Of a stretch of 64,000 nt of DNA, positions 50,762-59,014 are shown piece after piece. Origin of the DNA: Streptomyces uncialis (GTDB lineage Bacteria; Actinomycetota; Actinomycetes; Streptomycetales; Streptomycetaceae). Every line of letters starts with the position of its first letter. Within the stretch, counting starts at the first letter, position 1. Location: NCBI RefSeq assembly GCF_001905345.1, contig NZ_LFBV01000006.1, forward strand, positions 124,001-188,000. The letters run 5' to 3'. The position numbers and the translations under genes are program-made. Under the pieces are notes generated by a model, which saw nothing but the letters and a program-made list of their open reading frames with translations, made no database searches and was not told where the DNA came from.

Positions 50762-53218
50762 ATGACGAACAATCCGACCCCGGCCGAGGAGTTGCGCTAC
50801 CTGGACCGTGAGCTGGGGCATCTGGACGCCCGGCGGGCCCAGCTCCTGATGCGCCGCGCGTGGCTGGTGGCAGCCATCGGGGCGGCCGCCGCCGCGCCCG
50901 CGGGTCCGTCCGCCGCCGCGCCCGCCGGGGCAGCGGGTCGGCGTCCCGAGGCGCGGGCCAGCGGGGTGCAGAACACGCTGCTGGTCCTCGGCGGTGTGCT
51001 GCTGACGGTGGCGGCGATCGCGTTCACGCTGGTCAGTTGGGGTCGGATGGGCATCGTCGGCCGGTCGTCGGTGCTGGGCGCGGTGACGGTCGCCGCGCTC
51101 GGTGCGCCGGTGCTGCTGCTGCGCAGGGGGCTGCGCTCGACGGCGGAGACCGTCGCGGGCATCGGTCTGGCGCTCACCGTGCTCGACGCGTACGCCCTGC
51201 ACCGGGTGGCGCTGCCGGGGGTGCCGGGCACGGAATGGACGGCCGCGTCGGCGGCGGCGCTCGGCGCCCTGTGGGCGGGGTACGGGCTGCGGTGGCGTGC
51301 GCTGCGGCTGCCGCTGCCGGCCGCCGTGCTGGTCGTGCAGCCCGCGCTGCCGCTGTGGGCACTGGCCTCGGCGGCGGACTTCCCCGTGGTCGCCGGAGCG
51401 ATCGTGGTGACCAGCGCGTCCGGCGCGGCGCTCGCCCTGCGCGTGACGACGCCCGCGCTGCGGACCACCGCCGCCGTCGCCGCCCTGACGAGCGGTCTGG
51501 GCGCCGTGCTGGCGAGCGGGTGGCAGGCGTGGTCGGCCACCTCGGGTCCGGACATCGCCGCGGGGGCCGTGCTGCTGGCGTCGGTGGCGGTCCTCGCGGT
51601 GGCCGTGGCCCACGCCTCGGGCCGTCCCGGGATCGCGCTCACCGGCGCCCTGACGGGCGGTCTGCTCGCGGTGGCCGCGCTCGGTGTCGTCCCGGCGAAG
51701 GCCCTGCCGGGCGACTGGCCGGCGGCCGGCTGGCTGCTGTGCGCCCTGGCGCTCGGCGTGACCGTCCTGCTGCCGGGGACGTCCCCGCTGCCGCCGGGCC
51801 CGGTGCGGCGCGGTCTGCTGCTGGCCTCGGGCATCGTGTCGGCGGGTGCGGCGCTGTGGTCGGCCCCGGTGGTCGCGGTGGGCCTGGTCGGACCGGTCCG
51901 GAACACGGAGGACGTCTGGTCGGGTGCGGGCGCCGATCCGCTGCCGTCGCCGCTGGACGCGAGGCTCCCGGACCCGCTGGTCGTGCTCCTGGTGCTCGGC
52001 GCGCTCGCCGTCGCGCTGTACGGGTACGCCGTGCTGGCGCGGCGGCGCGGCGGTCACGGTCCTTGGCCGTCGCTCGGTGCGCTGGTCCTCGCCTGGGGCG
52101 CGGCGCTGGTGCTGCCGCTGACCCTGCGGCTGCCGTACTGGGCGGCGGTGGCGGCGTATCTGGTGCTGACGACCGTGCTGCTCGCGCTCGCCTGGTTCGG
52201 GCGCCCGGTCACCGCTCCCGGTCCGGGCGCGGCCCCGGCCGTGCCACCGTTCCCCCACCCGGCGCTGGCGCTCGCGGTGCTGACCTCGCTCAGCACCGCG
52301 TTCCTGGCGCTGGCCGCCGAGGTGGCGACCCTCACGGTCCTGGCCCTGCTCACCACGCTGTTCGCGGTTACGTGCACGGCCCTGCGGTCCGGTGCGGGCC
52401 CCGCGCCGACGGCGGCGCCGGTCGCGGCGGTGGCCGCGTTCGCGTACGGCACCGGTCTGTTGGGCGCGGTCGCCGCCTCCCTGGAGCTCGGGCCGACCGG
52501 AACGGCGCTGCTGCTCCTGGTGGCGCCCACGGCCGCGGTCGTGCTCGCCGGGTGGCTCGGCGACGATCCGCTGACCCCGGCGGTCGAGATCACCGGTGCG
52601 GTGGCGGCGCTCTTCGCTGTCGGTGTCGCGATGTCCCACGCACCCGCGCTCGCGCTGGTCCTGGGGCTGTGCGGGGTGCTCGCCGGAGCCACCGCGCTGC
52701 GCTCCGGCCGGCGGTCCGTGGGGTACGCGGCGGCGGCGCTGTTCCTGCTGGCGGCCTGGGTCCGGCTGGCCGCGTGGGAGGTCGGGACCCCGGAGGCGTA
52801 CACACTGCCGGTGACGGTGCCCGCGCTGGTGGTCGGGCTGCTGCGGCGACGGCGCCCGGGGACCACGTCCTGGAGGGCGTACGGACCGGGCCTCGCCGCG
52901 ACACTGCTGCCGTCACTGGCGACGGCCTGGAGCGACCCCGGGTGGCCGCGTCCGCTGCTGCTCGGGACGGCGGCGCTCGCCGTGACCCTGCTCGGCGCCC
53001 GGCACCGGCTCCAGGCTCCACTGGCCCTGGGCGGCGCCACCCTCGGCCTGGTGGCCCTGCATGAACTGGCCCCGTACCTGGTCCAGTTGGCGGGGGTGCT
53101 GCCGCGCTGGCTGGCCCCGGCGCTGGCCGGGCTGCTGCTGCTCGCGGTGGGGGCGACGTACGAGCACCGGCTGCGGGACGTACGGCGGGCCAAGGACGCG
53201 CTCGGCCGGCTGGGGTGA
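50762..53218 (+). CDS. Very large polytopic membrane protein, function unknown
   Basis: 818 residues from the ATG at 50762 (MTNNPTPAEELRYLDREL); an ATG at 50726 is the alternative, and neither has a Shine-Dalgarno. A short N-terminal coiled-coil-like segment (EELRYLDRELGHLDARRAQLLMRRAW) and an Ala/Pro linker precede about twenty hydrophobic segments rich in Ala, Leu, Val and Gly, beginning near residue 78 (NTLLVLGGVLLTVAAIAFTLVSW). The C-terminus is short and basic (YEHRLRDVRRAKDALGRLG). No catalytic or transport motif stands out. The layout recalls DUF2157/DUF2339-type proteins, but I cannot assign it. Identical tRNA-Val genes flank it. Confidence 0.88.
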   Translation: MTNNPTPAEELRYLDRELGHLDARRAQLLMRRAWLVAAIGAAAAAPAGPSAAAPAGAAGRRPEARASGVQNTLLVLGGVLLTVAAIAFTLVSWGRMGIVGRSSVLGAVTVAALGAPVLLLRRGLRSTAETVAGIGLALTVLDAYALHRVALPGVPGTEWTAASAAALGALWAGYGLRWRALRLPLPAAVLVVQPALPLWALASAADFPVVAGAIVVTSASGAALALRVTTPALRTTAAVAALTSGLGAVLASGWQAWSATSGPDIAAGAVLLASVAVLAVAVAHASGRPGIALTGALTGGLLAVAALGVVPAKALPGDWPAAGWLLCALALGVTVLLPGTSPLPPGPVRRGLLLASGIVSAGAALWSAPVVAVGLVGPVRNTEDVWSGAGADPLPSPLDARLPDPLVVLLVLGALAVALYGYAVLARRRGGHGPWPSLGALVLAWGAALVLPLTLRLPYWAAVAAYLVLTTVLLALAWFGRPVTAPGPGAAPAVPPFPHPALALAVLTSLSTAFLALAAEVATLTVLALLTTLFAVTCTALRSGAGPAPTAAPVAAVAAFAYGTGLLGAVAASLELGPTGTALLLLVAPTAAVVLAGWLGDDPLTPAVEITGAVAALFAVGVAMSHAPALALVLGLCGVLAGATALRSGRRSVGYAAAALFLLAAWVRLAAWEVGTPEAYTLPVTVPALVVGLLRRRRPGTTSWRAYGPGLAATLLPSLATAWSDPGWPRPLLLGTAALAVTLLGARHRLQAPLALGGATLGLVALHELAPYLVQLAGVLPRWLAPALAGLLLLAVGATYEHRLRDVRRAKDALGRLG

Positions 53219-53653
53219 GGTGCCGGGCGCGGGCGGGGTCCGGCGGTTTCCGGCCCGGGTCCGACCGCTCCCGGCGAGGTCCGACGGCTCCCCGCTGAGA
53301 CCGGCCGGCTCCCGGACGCGGTCCCGCGGGCGTCGGCGGTGGGACGGTCGGTGTGCGCGGGGCGTGACTTCGGGCGGCGGCTTCGAGCCGTGGCGACGGA
53401 GGGTGACGTGCCGGGGCATGACTGGGGGACGCGGCTGGAAGCCGCCGTCCGAATCCCGTCCGTCGAAACGGGTGAATCCGGCATATCGATCGGGCGTACC
53501 AGAGGTGTCGGCCCCATGAACCGTTCGGCCGGGGTGAACTGATAACCGGTCAGAATCCCTGCGGACCAGCAGAGTTCCGGGCGATGGAATTCGCCGGAAA
53601 TCGACGGTGGCAATTCCATGACGAACACGCACGGTGAAGAGTCGCGACAAATG
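53219..53653. other. Gene-free region with an isolated inverted repeat
   Basis: About 435 bases. The right half is less G+C-rich. A perfect 8-bp inverted repeat ATGGAATT / AATTCCAT (53584-53591 with 53612-53619) stands alone, 35 bases from the tRNA terminator. Short open frames here have no ribosome site. No promoter was recognised. Confidence 0.4.
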
Positions 53654-53690
53654 CCCGCGGCCCGAAGGCGATAAGCCTTCGGGCCGCGGG
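53654..53690 (-). terminator. Terminator of the second tRNA-Val(CAC) gene
   Basis: A perfect 16-bp stem (CCCGCGGCCCGAAGGC with 53675-53690) and a five-base loop, 8 bases past the tRNA 3' end. Confidence 0.85.
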
Positions 53691-53697
53691 TCCGGGG

Positions 53698-53769
53698 TGG
53701 GCGATACTGGGTTCGAACCAGTGACCTCTTCGGTGTGAACGAAGCGCTCTCCCACTGAGCTAATCGCCC
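53698..53769 (-). tRNA. tRNA-Val(CAC), copy 2
   Basis: 72 nt, identical to copy 1 at 49962-50033: acceptor GGGCGAT/ATCGCCC, anticodon CAC in the TTCACAC loop, CCA not encoded. The minus-strand TAATGT about 15 bases upstream is a plausible -10; no good -35 is visible. The sequence outside the tRNA differs from copy 1, including the terminators. Confidence 0.97.
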
Positions 53770-53866
53770 GGACGCACGGAGAACATTACCGCATGTCAGC
53801 CGGTGCCCCGGACCAGCCCCGCCCCGGACCCCGCCGCACCGGGCGCGGCGGGCCGGGACCGGGTCG

Positions 53867-54310
53867 TCACCACTTGACCTTCCAGGGCAGCTCCAGCCCG
53901 AACTTCCACAGGTAGACCCCCATGAGCACGGCGATGATCGTGAGACCCAGCGCGGTGAGGATCATGTTCCGGCGGCGCACCTTCGGGTCGAGAGCACGCT
54001 GTGCCGCCTCTGTGACCTTGCGTTTCGTCCAGCGGAGCACCAGCTGCGCCCAGACGAACTCGGTCGCCCAGATCGCCATGCCGCCGAAGATGACCAGCCA
54101 GCCGGGACCCGGCAGGACCAGCATCGCGGCACCCGCGCCGACGACCGCGAGGCCCACCACGAAGACCCCGACCTGCCAGCTCAGATGCAGCACCTTGCGG
54201 CGCTGGACGTACTCGGGGGCCCGAGAGCCCAGCGGGCGCTCCGGCTGCTCGTCTTCCGCGTCGTCGGTTGCCAAGGCCACCTTCCCCGTTCCGTCACTCC
54301 CCGTATTCAT
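53867..54310 (-). CDS. TIGR02611-like conserved membrane protein
   Basis: 147 residues from the ATG at 54310 (MNTGSDGTGKVALATD). A polar N-terminus of about 40 residues is followed by membrane segments near 47-68 (WQVGVFVVGLAVVGAGAAMLVL), the conserved PGPGWLVIFGGMAIWATEF segment, a basic amphipathic stretch, and a final segment (MILTALGLTIIAVLMGVYLW). This matches the actinobacterial PGPGW-type small membrane protein family (TIGR02611), of unknown function. TAGGTT lies exactly 7 bases before the ATG with no Shine-Dalgarno, so the message is probably leaderless. Divergent from ssgB. Confidence 0.88.
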   Translation of the reverse strand: MNTGSDGTGKVALATDDAEDEQPERPLGSRAPEYVQRRKVLHLSWQVGVFVVGLAVVGAGAAMLVLPGPGWLVIFGGMAIWATEFVWAQLVLRWTKRKVTEAAQRALDPKVRRRNMILTALGLTIIAVLMGVYLWKFGLELPWKVKW

Positions 54311-54317
54311 ACGGACA

Positions 54318-54323
54318 AACCTA
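54318..54323 (-). promoter_or_regulatory. -10 of the TIGR02611-like gene, 7 bases before its ATG
   Basis: The minus strand reads TAGGTT, seven bases, ATG. TTCCGG 18 bases further up is a poor -35. Confidence 0.5.
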
Positions 54324-54500
54324 CCTGAAGGAATCCGGTCACCGGAATGGTCCCGTGGTACGAACAATGACTCCGCCGTACGGGGTACCTAAAGACACGC
54401 AAAACCCTCAGAGGGGTTTACAACGACACCGTAGGTGGCATGTCGATTTCGCCGACGTGCGAATCCCCGAGCGCACACTGAGCGAAAGGCCCTGGCGCTT

Positions 54501-54914
54501 ATGAACACCACGGTCAGCTGCGAGCTGCACCTGCGCCTCGTTGTGTCGAGCGAGTCCTCACTGCCTGTTCCCGCGGGACTGCGGTATGACACGGCCGATC
54601 CCTACGCCGTGCACGCCACCTTCCACACCGGAGCCGAGGAGACGGTCGAGTGGGTATTCGCCCGCGATCTCCTCGCCGAGGGCCTGCACCGGCCCACCGG
54701 TACCGGCGACGTCCGAGTCTGGCCGTCCCGGAGCCACGGTCAGGGCGTCGTGTGCATCGCCCTGAGCTCCCCCGAGGGTGAGGCTCTGCTCGAGGCCCCG
54801 GCGCGGGCCCTGGAATCGTTCCTGAAGCGGACGGACGCCGCCGTGCCCCCGGGCACGGAGCATCGTCACTTCGACCTCGACACGGAGCTTTCCCACATCC
54901 TGGCCGAGAGCTGA
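54501..54914 (+). CDS. ssgB: Sporulation septation regulator SsgB
   Basis: 137 residues. SsgB is an SsgA-like protein that marks future septum sites in aerial hyphae and recruits FtsZ. The sequence is unmistakable: MNTTVSCELHLRLVVSSESS, VPAGLRYDTADPYAVHATFH, EETVEWVFARDLLAEGLH, then the C-terminal LESFLKRTDAAVPPGTE. The ATG has only a distant AAAGG. Upstream lie an AAACCC...GGGTTT hairpin (about 54402-54418) and a GGGTAC hexamer (54383-54388) of the type used by stress sigma factors; I could not place a matching -35. With bldD at the other end, the window carries both an early repressor and a late effector of sporulation. Confidence 0.99.
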   Translation: MNTTVSCELHLRLVVSSESSLPVPAGLRYDTADPYAVHATFHTGAEETVEWVFARDLLAEGLHRPTGTGDVRVWPSRSHGQGVVCIALSSPEGEALLEAPARALESFLKRTDAAVPPGTEHRHFDLDTELSHILAES

Positions 54915-55030
54915 CCGGGAGCAAGGAGCGACCAACCGGAACAGCCGGTCACCGAACGCGCGCCCGACACCGTCCGACTCGGGGAGACGGTGCGGGCCGC
55001 GACAAGCGCATCACGGCATCACGGCACGTA

Positions 55031-55070
55031 CCGGCGCCGCCGCCGCGGATCTTCCGCGCGGCGGCGCCGG
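55031..55070 (+). terminator. Possible ssgB terminator
   Basis: An 18-bp imperfect stem (CCGGCGCCGCCGC...GCGGA with TCCGCGCGGCGGCGCCGG) around a three-base loop, about 115 bases past the ssgB stop. Confidence 0.55.
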
Positions 55071-55201
55071 CGCGTGCGCGCCCCGGTGGCGGTGGGCACA
55101 CAGGGTGACGGGCCCCGTACCGGCGTGCGCGGAGCCAGTAGCATCGGCCAGCACGCGGGCGAGCGGCCCGCCCCGAGCCGAGTGCCCCCAGGGAGCGAAT
55201 C

Positions 55202-55783
55202 GTGCTGATCACCCATGACACCGGGTGCGCCCTCGACACCGTGGTGGCCCTGGTGAACTCCGCGCCACAGGACGACGGCGGGAGCGCGGTACGGGGCGCC
55301 GAGGCCGACTCCCTCACCGATCTGGCCGCGCTGCGGGCGTTCGTCCGCAAGCACGAGATCAGCGATGTCGGGGAGCTGACCGACGAGGACCTGGCGGCGG
55401 TGCGCCGGGTGCGCGGCCGGTTCACCGAGGCGTTCGCCGGGACCGGCCCGGCGGCACTGGCGGAACTGATCAACGAGCTGGTCGCGGCGGCGGGCACCAC
55501 GCCCCGGCTGACCGACCACGACGGCTACGACTGGCACATGCACTACTTCGCGCCCGGCGCGTCCGTCGCGGACCACCTGGCCGCCGACTGCGGTATGGCC
55601 CTCGCGTTCTTCGTCGTGGCCGGGGAGCAGGAGCGGCTGCGGCGCTGCGAGGCGCCGGACTGCCGCCGCGCCTTCGTGGACCTCTCCCGCAACCGTTCAC
55701 GCCGCTACTGCGACAGCCGGACCTGCGGGAACCGGCTGCATGTCGCCGCGTACCGGGCGCGCCGCAAGGAAGCGGCGGGCTGA
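55202..55783 (+). CDS. CGNR zinc-finger / ABATE-domain protein
   Basis: 193 residues from a GTG. The N-terminal ABATE-type domain (LDTVVALVNSAP, LRAFVRKHEISD, RFTEAFAGTG) is followed by a C-terminal CGNR zinc finger with ligands in RRCEAPDCRRAF and YCDSRTCGNRLH. These are presumed stress-responsive transcription factors with the finger binding DNA. TAGCAT at 55139-55144 could be the -10. The stop is followed by very G+C-rich DNA and a convergent gene. No ligand or target can be inferred. Confidence 0.93.
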   Translation: MLITHDTGCALDTVVALVNSAPQDDGGSAVRGAEADSLTDLAALRAFVRKHEISDVGELTDEDLAAVRRVRGRFTEAFAGTGPAALAELINELVAAAGTTPRLTDHDGYDWHMHYFAPGASVADHLAADCGMALAFFVVAGEQERLRRCEAPDCRRAFVDLSRNRSRRYCDSRTCGNRLHVAAYRARRKEAAG

Positions 55784-55876
55784 CCGACGGGCCCGCGCGG
55801 CGCGCGCGGCGCGCGCGGCCCGTCGGCGGGCCGGACGGGTCGGTCGTCGCGGGGCGCCCTCCGGGGTCGTCCGGGA

Positions 55877-56620
55877 TCACCGTCCCAGCAGGAACAGATC
55901 GTGCACGGCGCCCATCATCAGCAGCCCGCCGATCACCGCCAGGAAGATCATCAGTGGTGGTTGCGAGAGCGCGAAGAGACATCCCTTCGGCTCCTCCGGG
56001 ACCGCGCCCGCTCCGGGCGGCCGGGCCCCGGCGGCGCTGCCGCCGCTCCCGGGCGGCCGGGGCGCGGGCACCAGCGGACCACGCGGAGTCACCGCCCCGG
56101 CCGCCGCCGACCCGGTCCCGGCCGCCGCGGCGACCTTCCCGGGCGGCGTCACGGACCCCGGCGGTGTCGGCGGCTTCGGCTGCTTCGGCTGCTTCGGCGC
56201 GGGACGGGCGGGTGGCGCCGGACATGGTGCCGTCACGGCCGTCTGGCACGGCTCTCGCGCCGTTTCGGGGCGGCAGGCTGGGTGGAGCCCCGGACATGGC
56301 TCCGGGTGCCCTGACGGCGTCGGGTGGGAGGGCCGGACGGGTTCCTTGCGGGGGACCGCGTGGGGGTGCGCGCGAGGGGAGGCGGGCGGGGCCTGGGGTG
56401 TCCCCGCCGCCGTGGGGCGGAACGTCTCGGGGACGACAGGCCGCGCGCCGGGTGCGGGAGCGCGCCGTTTTCGCGCTCGGGGTGCGTGGGGGCGCACGGT
56501 GCCGGTGGTGGGGGGAGCGGGGTGGTTCCTGATGGCGCCGTCGTCCCGGAGGGCCGGGTCGGCCTGGTGGTGCGCGGCCGGGCCGGAGCGGGGGGCGCCG
56601 CTGTGCGTGGTGTCGAGCAT
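55877..56620 (-). CDS. Proline-rich tail-anchored membrane protein (hypothetical)
   Basis: 247 residues if the ATG at 56620 is right. Almost all of it is Pro/Ala/Arg/Gly low complexity. Only the last ~35 residues look constrained: CLFALSQPPLMIFLAVIGGLLMMGAVHDLFLLGR (in parts) is a membrane segment ending right at the C-terminus. The start has no clear Shine-Dalgarno, and a shorter product beginning anywhere in the Pro-rich part is possible. It converges on the CGNR gene. The C-terminal anchor makes me think a real gene is present, but the 5' part is uncertain. Confidence 0.55.
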   Translation of the reverse strand: MLDTTHSGAPRSGPAAHHQADPALRDDGAIRNHPAPPTTGTVRPHAPRARKRRAPAPGARPVVPETFRPTAAGTPQAPPASPRAHPHAVPRKEPVRPSHPTPSGHPEPCPGLHPACRPETAREPCQTAVTAPCPAPPARPAPKQPKQPKPPTPPGSVTPPGKVAAAAGTGSAAAGAVTPRGPLVPAPRPPGSGGSAAGARPPGAGAVPEEPKGCLFALSQPPLMIFLAVIGGLLMMGAVHDLFLLGR

Positions 56621-56703
56621 CTCGCGCAGATGATGACGCAGAGGAGCACCCCCGCGCGATCAACACGCCCGTATTGGGCGGGAGTTCGCCGGAATCCGCG
56701 ACC

Positions 56704-56759
56704 ACATGCTGAGACGTCCCAGCTCGCGGCGAGCCGCCCGCCCATATGCTGAGACGCCC
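56704..56759. repeat. Two copies of ATGCTGAGACG(T/C)CC
   Basis: Direct repeats at 56706-56719 and 56746-56759 (40-base step) in the gap upstream of the Pro-rich gene. On the minus strand each reads GGACGTCTCAGCAT or GGGCGTCTCAGCAT. They could be paired operators. Confidence 0.6.
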
Positions 56760-56789
56760 GAGCATCCGTACGAATCCGCGATCCGCCGC

Positions 56790-56875
56790 GTGGGACGGTC
56801 CCGGAGGAACGGGACGACTGTCAGATCTCCCGGTGGGACGGTCCCGGAGGGACGGGACGACGGTCAGATCCCCCG
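56790..56875. repeat. Two tandem 43-bp repeats
   Basis: Copies at 56790-56832 and 56833-56875 differ at three positions. Each starts GTGGGACGGTCCCGGAGG and contains the self-complementary GGGAC/GTCCC pieces, so either copy can fold. They sit 60 bases past the stop of the leftward gene at 56935-57387 and could act as its terminator. Together with the previous entry, this accounts for most of the 56621-56934 gap. Confidence 0.75.
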
Positions 56876-56934
56876 CACGCTCCCGTCACCGCGCTCCCCC
56901 GCACCCCCTCCGCTTCCCCGGATCCCGTACCGCG

Positions 56935-57387
56935 TCAGATCCCGTGCTTCTTCAGGATGGCCTCGATGTCGCTGAAGTCGTCCCCGCTCTTCGCGGGGGC
57001 CGCGGGGGCCGGACCGGTCTTCCGGGCCGACGGCTTGAGCGACGGGCGGCCGGTCGCGGGCGCGGAGGCCCCCGGCTCGACGGCCTCCCGCCGCGCCGCC
57101 TTCGCGGCCTTGCGGTCCTGGCGGCTCACCCCGCGGCGGCGTTCGACGGCGCGGGTCGTCATGAACAGCGCCCAGGAGAGGCCGAGCACCCCGAACCCGG
57201 CCCAGGCCACCGGGCTGAACGCGGTGTCCACGACCCACTGCACCGCCCCGGTCATCACCAGGCCCAGCGGCACCAGCGAGTAGGCGGCGAGGCGGGTCGC
57301 CGCGAGGAATCGCTTGCGGTAGGCGGTGACCGCCGCGATGCCCAGGCCCGCCACGGCCACGGCGGAACACACGGTCTCGGCAATCAT
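56935..57387 (-). CDS. Conserved small membrane protein, function unknown
   Basis: 150 residues from the ATG at 57387 (MIAETVCSAVAVAGLGI), with a strong AGGAGG six bases upstream. Three hydrophobic segments fill the first ~85 residues (TVCSAVAVAGLGIAAVTAY, YSLVPLGLVMTGAVQWVV, PVAWAGFGVLGLSWALFM). A basic Arg/Lys/Ala linker and a short conserved-looking acidic end (GDDFSDIEAILKKHGI) follow, which may be a protein-interaction tail. Not recognised. Divergent from the DsbA-like gene. Confidence 0.82.
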   Translation of the reverse strand: MIAETVCSAVAVAGLGIAAVTAYRKRFLAATRLAAYSLVPLGLVMTGAVQWVVDTAFSPVAWAGFGVLGLSWALFMTTRAVERRRGVSRQDRKAAKAARREAVEPGASAPATGRPSLKPSARKTGPAPAAPAKSGDDFSDIEAILKKHGI

Positions 57388-57559
57388 TCCGGCCTCCTGC
57401 TGCTGAACGGTCGAACGGTTCGTCCCCATCCATCCTGCACCGACCGGCGCCCTCGGGGCCACGGCCCCGACGCTCCTCAGGGAGATCTCCGGGTCCGATC
57501 TCCTCCCCAGGTGCCGGACCGGCGCCGGTGCACCCCCGGTGAGCTGCGAGACTTGCCCC

Positions 57560-58075
57560 ATGAGTGACTCCACCGCCGCGCAGACCGAAGGCCGCCCCGT
57601 CCTGGACATCTGGTACGAACTCCAGTGTCCGGACTGCCGTACGGCGCTGGACGACGTCCACGCGCTGCGGGCCCGCTACGGCGACCGGCTGGAACTGCGG
57701 CTGCGCCACTTCCCGCTGGCGAAGCACAAGCACGCCTTCGCCGCCGCCCAGGCCGCGGAGGAGGCCGCCGCGCAGGGCCAGGGCTGGAGTTACGTCGAGG
57801 CGGTCCTCGACCGGGTCGGGGAGCTGGAGCGCGGGGGCGAGACGCTGCTCGTCGAGATCGCGGGCGGGCTGGGGCTGGACGCCGACGAGTTCGAGACCGC
57901 GCTGATCGACGGCCGGCACATCCTGATCGTGGACGCCGACCAGGCGGAGGGCAAGGCGATCGGGGTGACCGGCACCCCCACGTACGTCATCGACGGCGAG
58001 CGGCTGGACGGCGGCCGGCGCCAGGACGGGCTGCGGGAGCGGATCGAGGCCGTCGTGGACCGGCTGCTGGGCTGA
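57560..58075 (+). CDS. DsbA-family thioredoxin-fold protein (cytoplasmic)
   Basis: 171 residues from the ATG at 57560. It has a thioredoxin fold with an inserted helical domain. The redox motif is CPDC (residues 23-26), the cis-proline loop is VTGTPTYVIDG, and the DsbA/FrnE-like DADQAEGKAIG precedes it. There is no signal peptide, so it acts in the cytoplasm. GAGACT lies six bases before the ATG with no Shine-Dalgarno, suggesting a leaderless message. It converges on the GNAT gene with 42 bases between them. Confidence 0.93.
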   Translation: MSDSTAAQTEGRPVLDIWYELQCPDCRTALDDVHALRARYGDRLELRLRHFPLAKHKHAFAAAQAAEEAAAQGQGWSYVEAVLDRVGELERGGETLLVEIAGGLGLDADEFETALIDGRHILIVDADQAEGKAIGVTGTPTYVIDGERLDGGRRQDGLRERIEAVVDRLLG

Positions 58076-58117
58076 GCCCCGCCGGTCAGGGCCCGCCCGG
58101 AACCCGTCCGGACCGGC

Positions 58118-58942
58118 CTACGCCAGTTGCTTGTACAGATGGTGGCTGACGGGCTCGTGGCCCAGGGACTCGTAGAGGCGCAGGGCCGGGGTGTTGCCGA
58201 CGAAGACGTTCAGGCCGAGGACGGTGCGTCCGGCGGCGGTCGCCTCGGTCTCGGCGTGCCGCATCAGGGTGCGGCCGTGGCCATGGCCCCGGTGCGCGGC
58301 GTCGACCTTCACATCGAAGACGAAGGCGTCCTCGTCGCGGATGGCGACCCACACCGTCCCGACCACCGTGCCCTCGTGGTGGAGGACCCGGACGACCGTG
58401 CCGGGTGTGGCGAGGCCGTCGGGCAGCAGCCCGGCGTGGTCGCGCTCGGACTTCGCCCTCGCCTCGGCCTCCGGCACCCCGCGCCCGATCCAGCCCTGGG
58501 CGTAGTCCTCCTTGCCCGCCGCGAGCCAGGGACCGTACTCCTCGGCCGTCATCGGCCGGACGACGGAGCCGGTCGGCGCGGCCGGGGCAGCGGTGCCCAG
58601 GTGTTTGGCCATGCCCCGGTTGCGTTCGGTCCAGCCGAGGGCGGTGGCGAGCCGCAGGGCGGCGGCTTCGGTGGCCTGGACCGACGCCTCGATCCGGTGG
58701 CAGCCCCAGCCGCGGGCCACCTCCTCGGCGGCGAGGGCGGCGACCGTGGCCCGGCCGCGCCCCCGGTCGGCCTCGTCGACGCGCAGTCCCCGCAGCCGGG
58801 CGACCTTCGGCCCGTACACCTCGTGCGTGGCGAGTTCGATCTCCCCGACGGGGCGGCTGTTCACACAGATGAGGAAGTGGCGCGAACGGCCGCCGTCGGC
58901 CCGGTCCTGGAGCGGCCCGGTCGGCCGCAGCGTGGTGGTCAT
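58118..58942 (-). CDS. Double-GNAT acetyltransferase
   Basis: 274 residues from the ATG at 58942; a TTG directly before it is an alternative. There are two GNAT-like halves: the N-terminal one with LRGLRVDEADRGRGRATVAALAAEE and ALGWTERN, the C-terminal one with FDVKVDAAHRGHGHGRTLMRHAE and LGLNVFVGNTPALRLYESLGHE. Both contain the acetyl-CoA pyrophosphate loop pattern (R-G-R-G / H-G-H-G). The substrate is unknown. TAGACA six bases before the ATG suggests a leaderless message. Confidence 0.92.
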   Translation of the reverse strand: MTTTLRPTGPLQDRADGGRSRHFLICVNSRPVGEIELATHEVYGPKVARLRGLRVDEADRGRGRATVAALAAEEVARGWGCHRIEASVQATEAAALRLATALGWTERNRGMAKHLGTAAPAAPTGSVVRPMTAEEYGPWLAAGKEDYAQGWIGRGVPEAEARAKSERDHAGLLPDGLATPGTVVRVLHHEGTVVGTVWVAIRDEDAFVFDVKVDAAHRGHGHGRTLMRHAETEATAAGRTVLGLNVFVGNTPALRLYESLGHEPVSHHLYKQLA

Positions 58943-59014
58943 CAAGGATGTCTACCCGACGGGGACGGGAGCGTCATCCTCAATTCGGCGGGAGCCGGCC
59001 GCGGATGTCCGGGC

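Noticed and set aside
49962..53769. Two identical tRNA-Val genes considered as attL/attR of an integrated element
   Set aside because: No integrase, excisionase or phage-like gene lies between them, both copies are complete tRNAs with their own terminators, and the intervening genes have normal composition.
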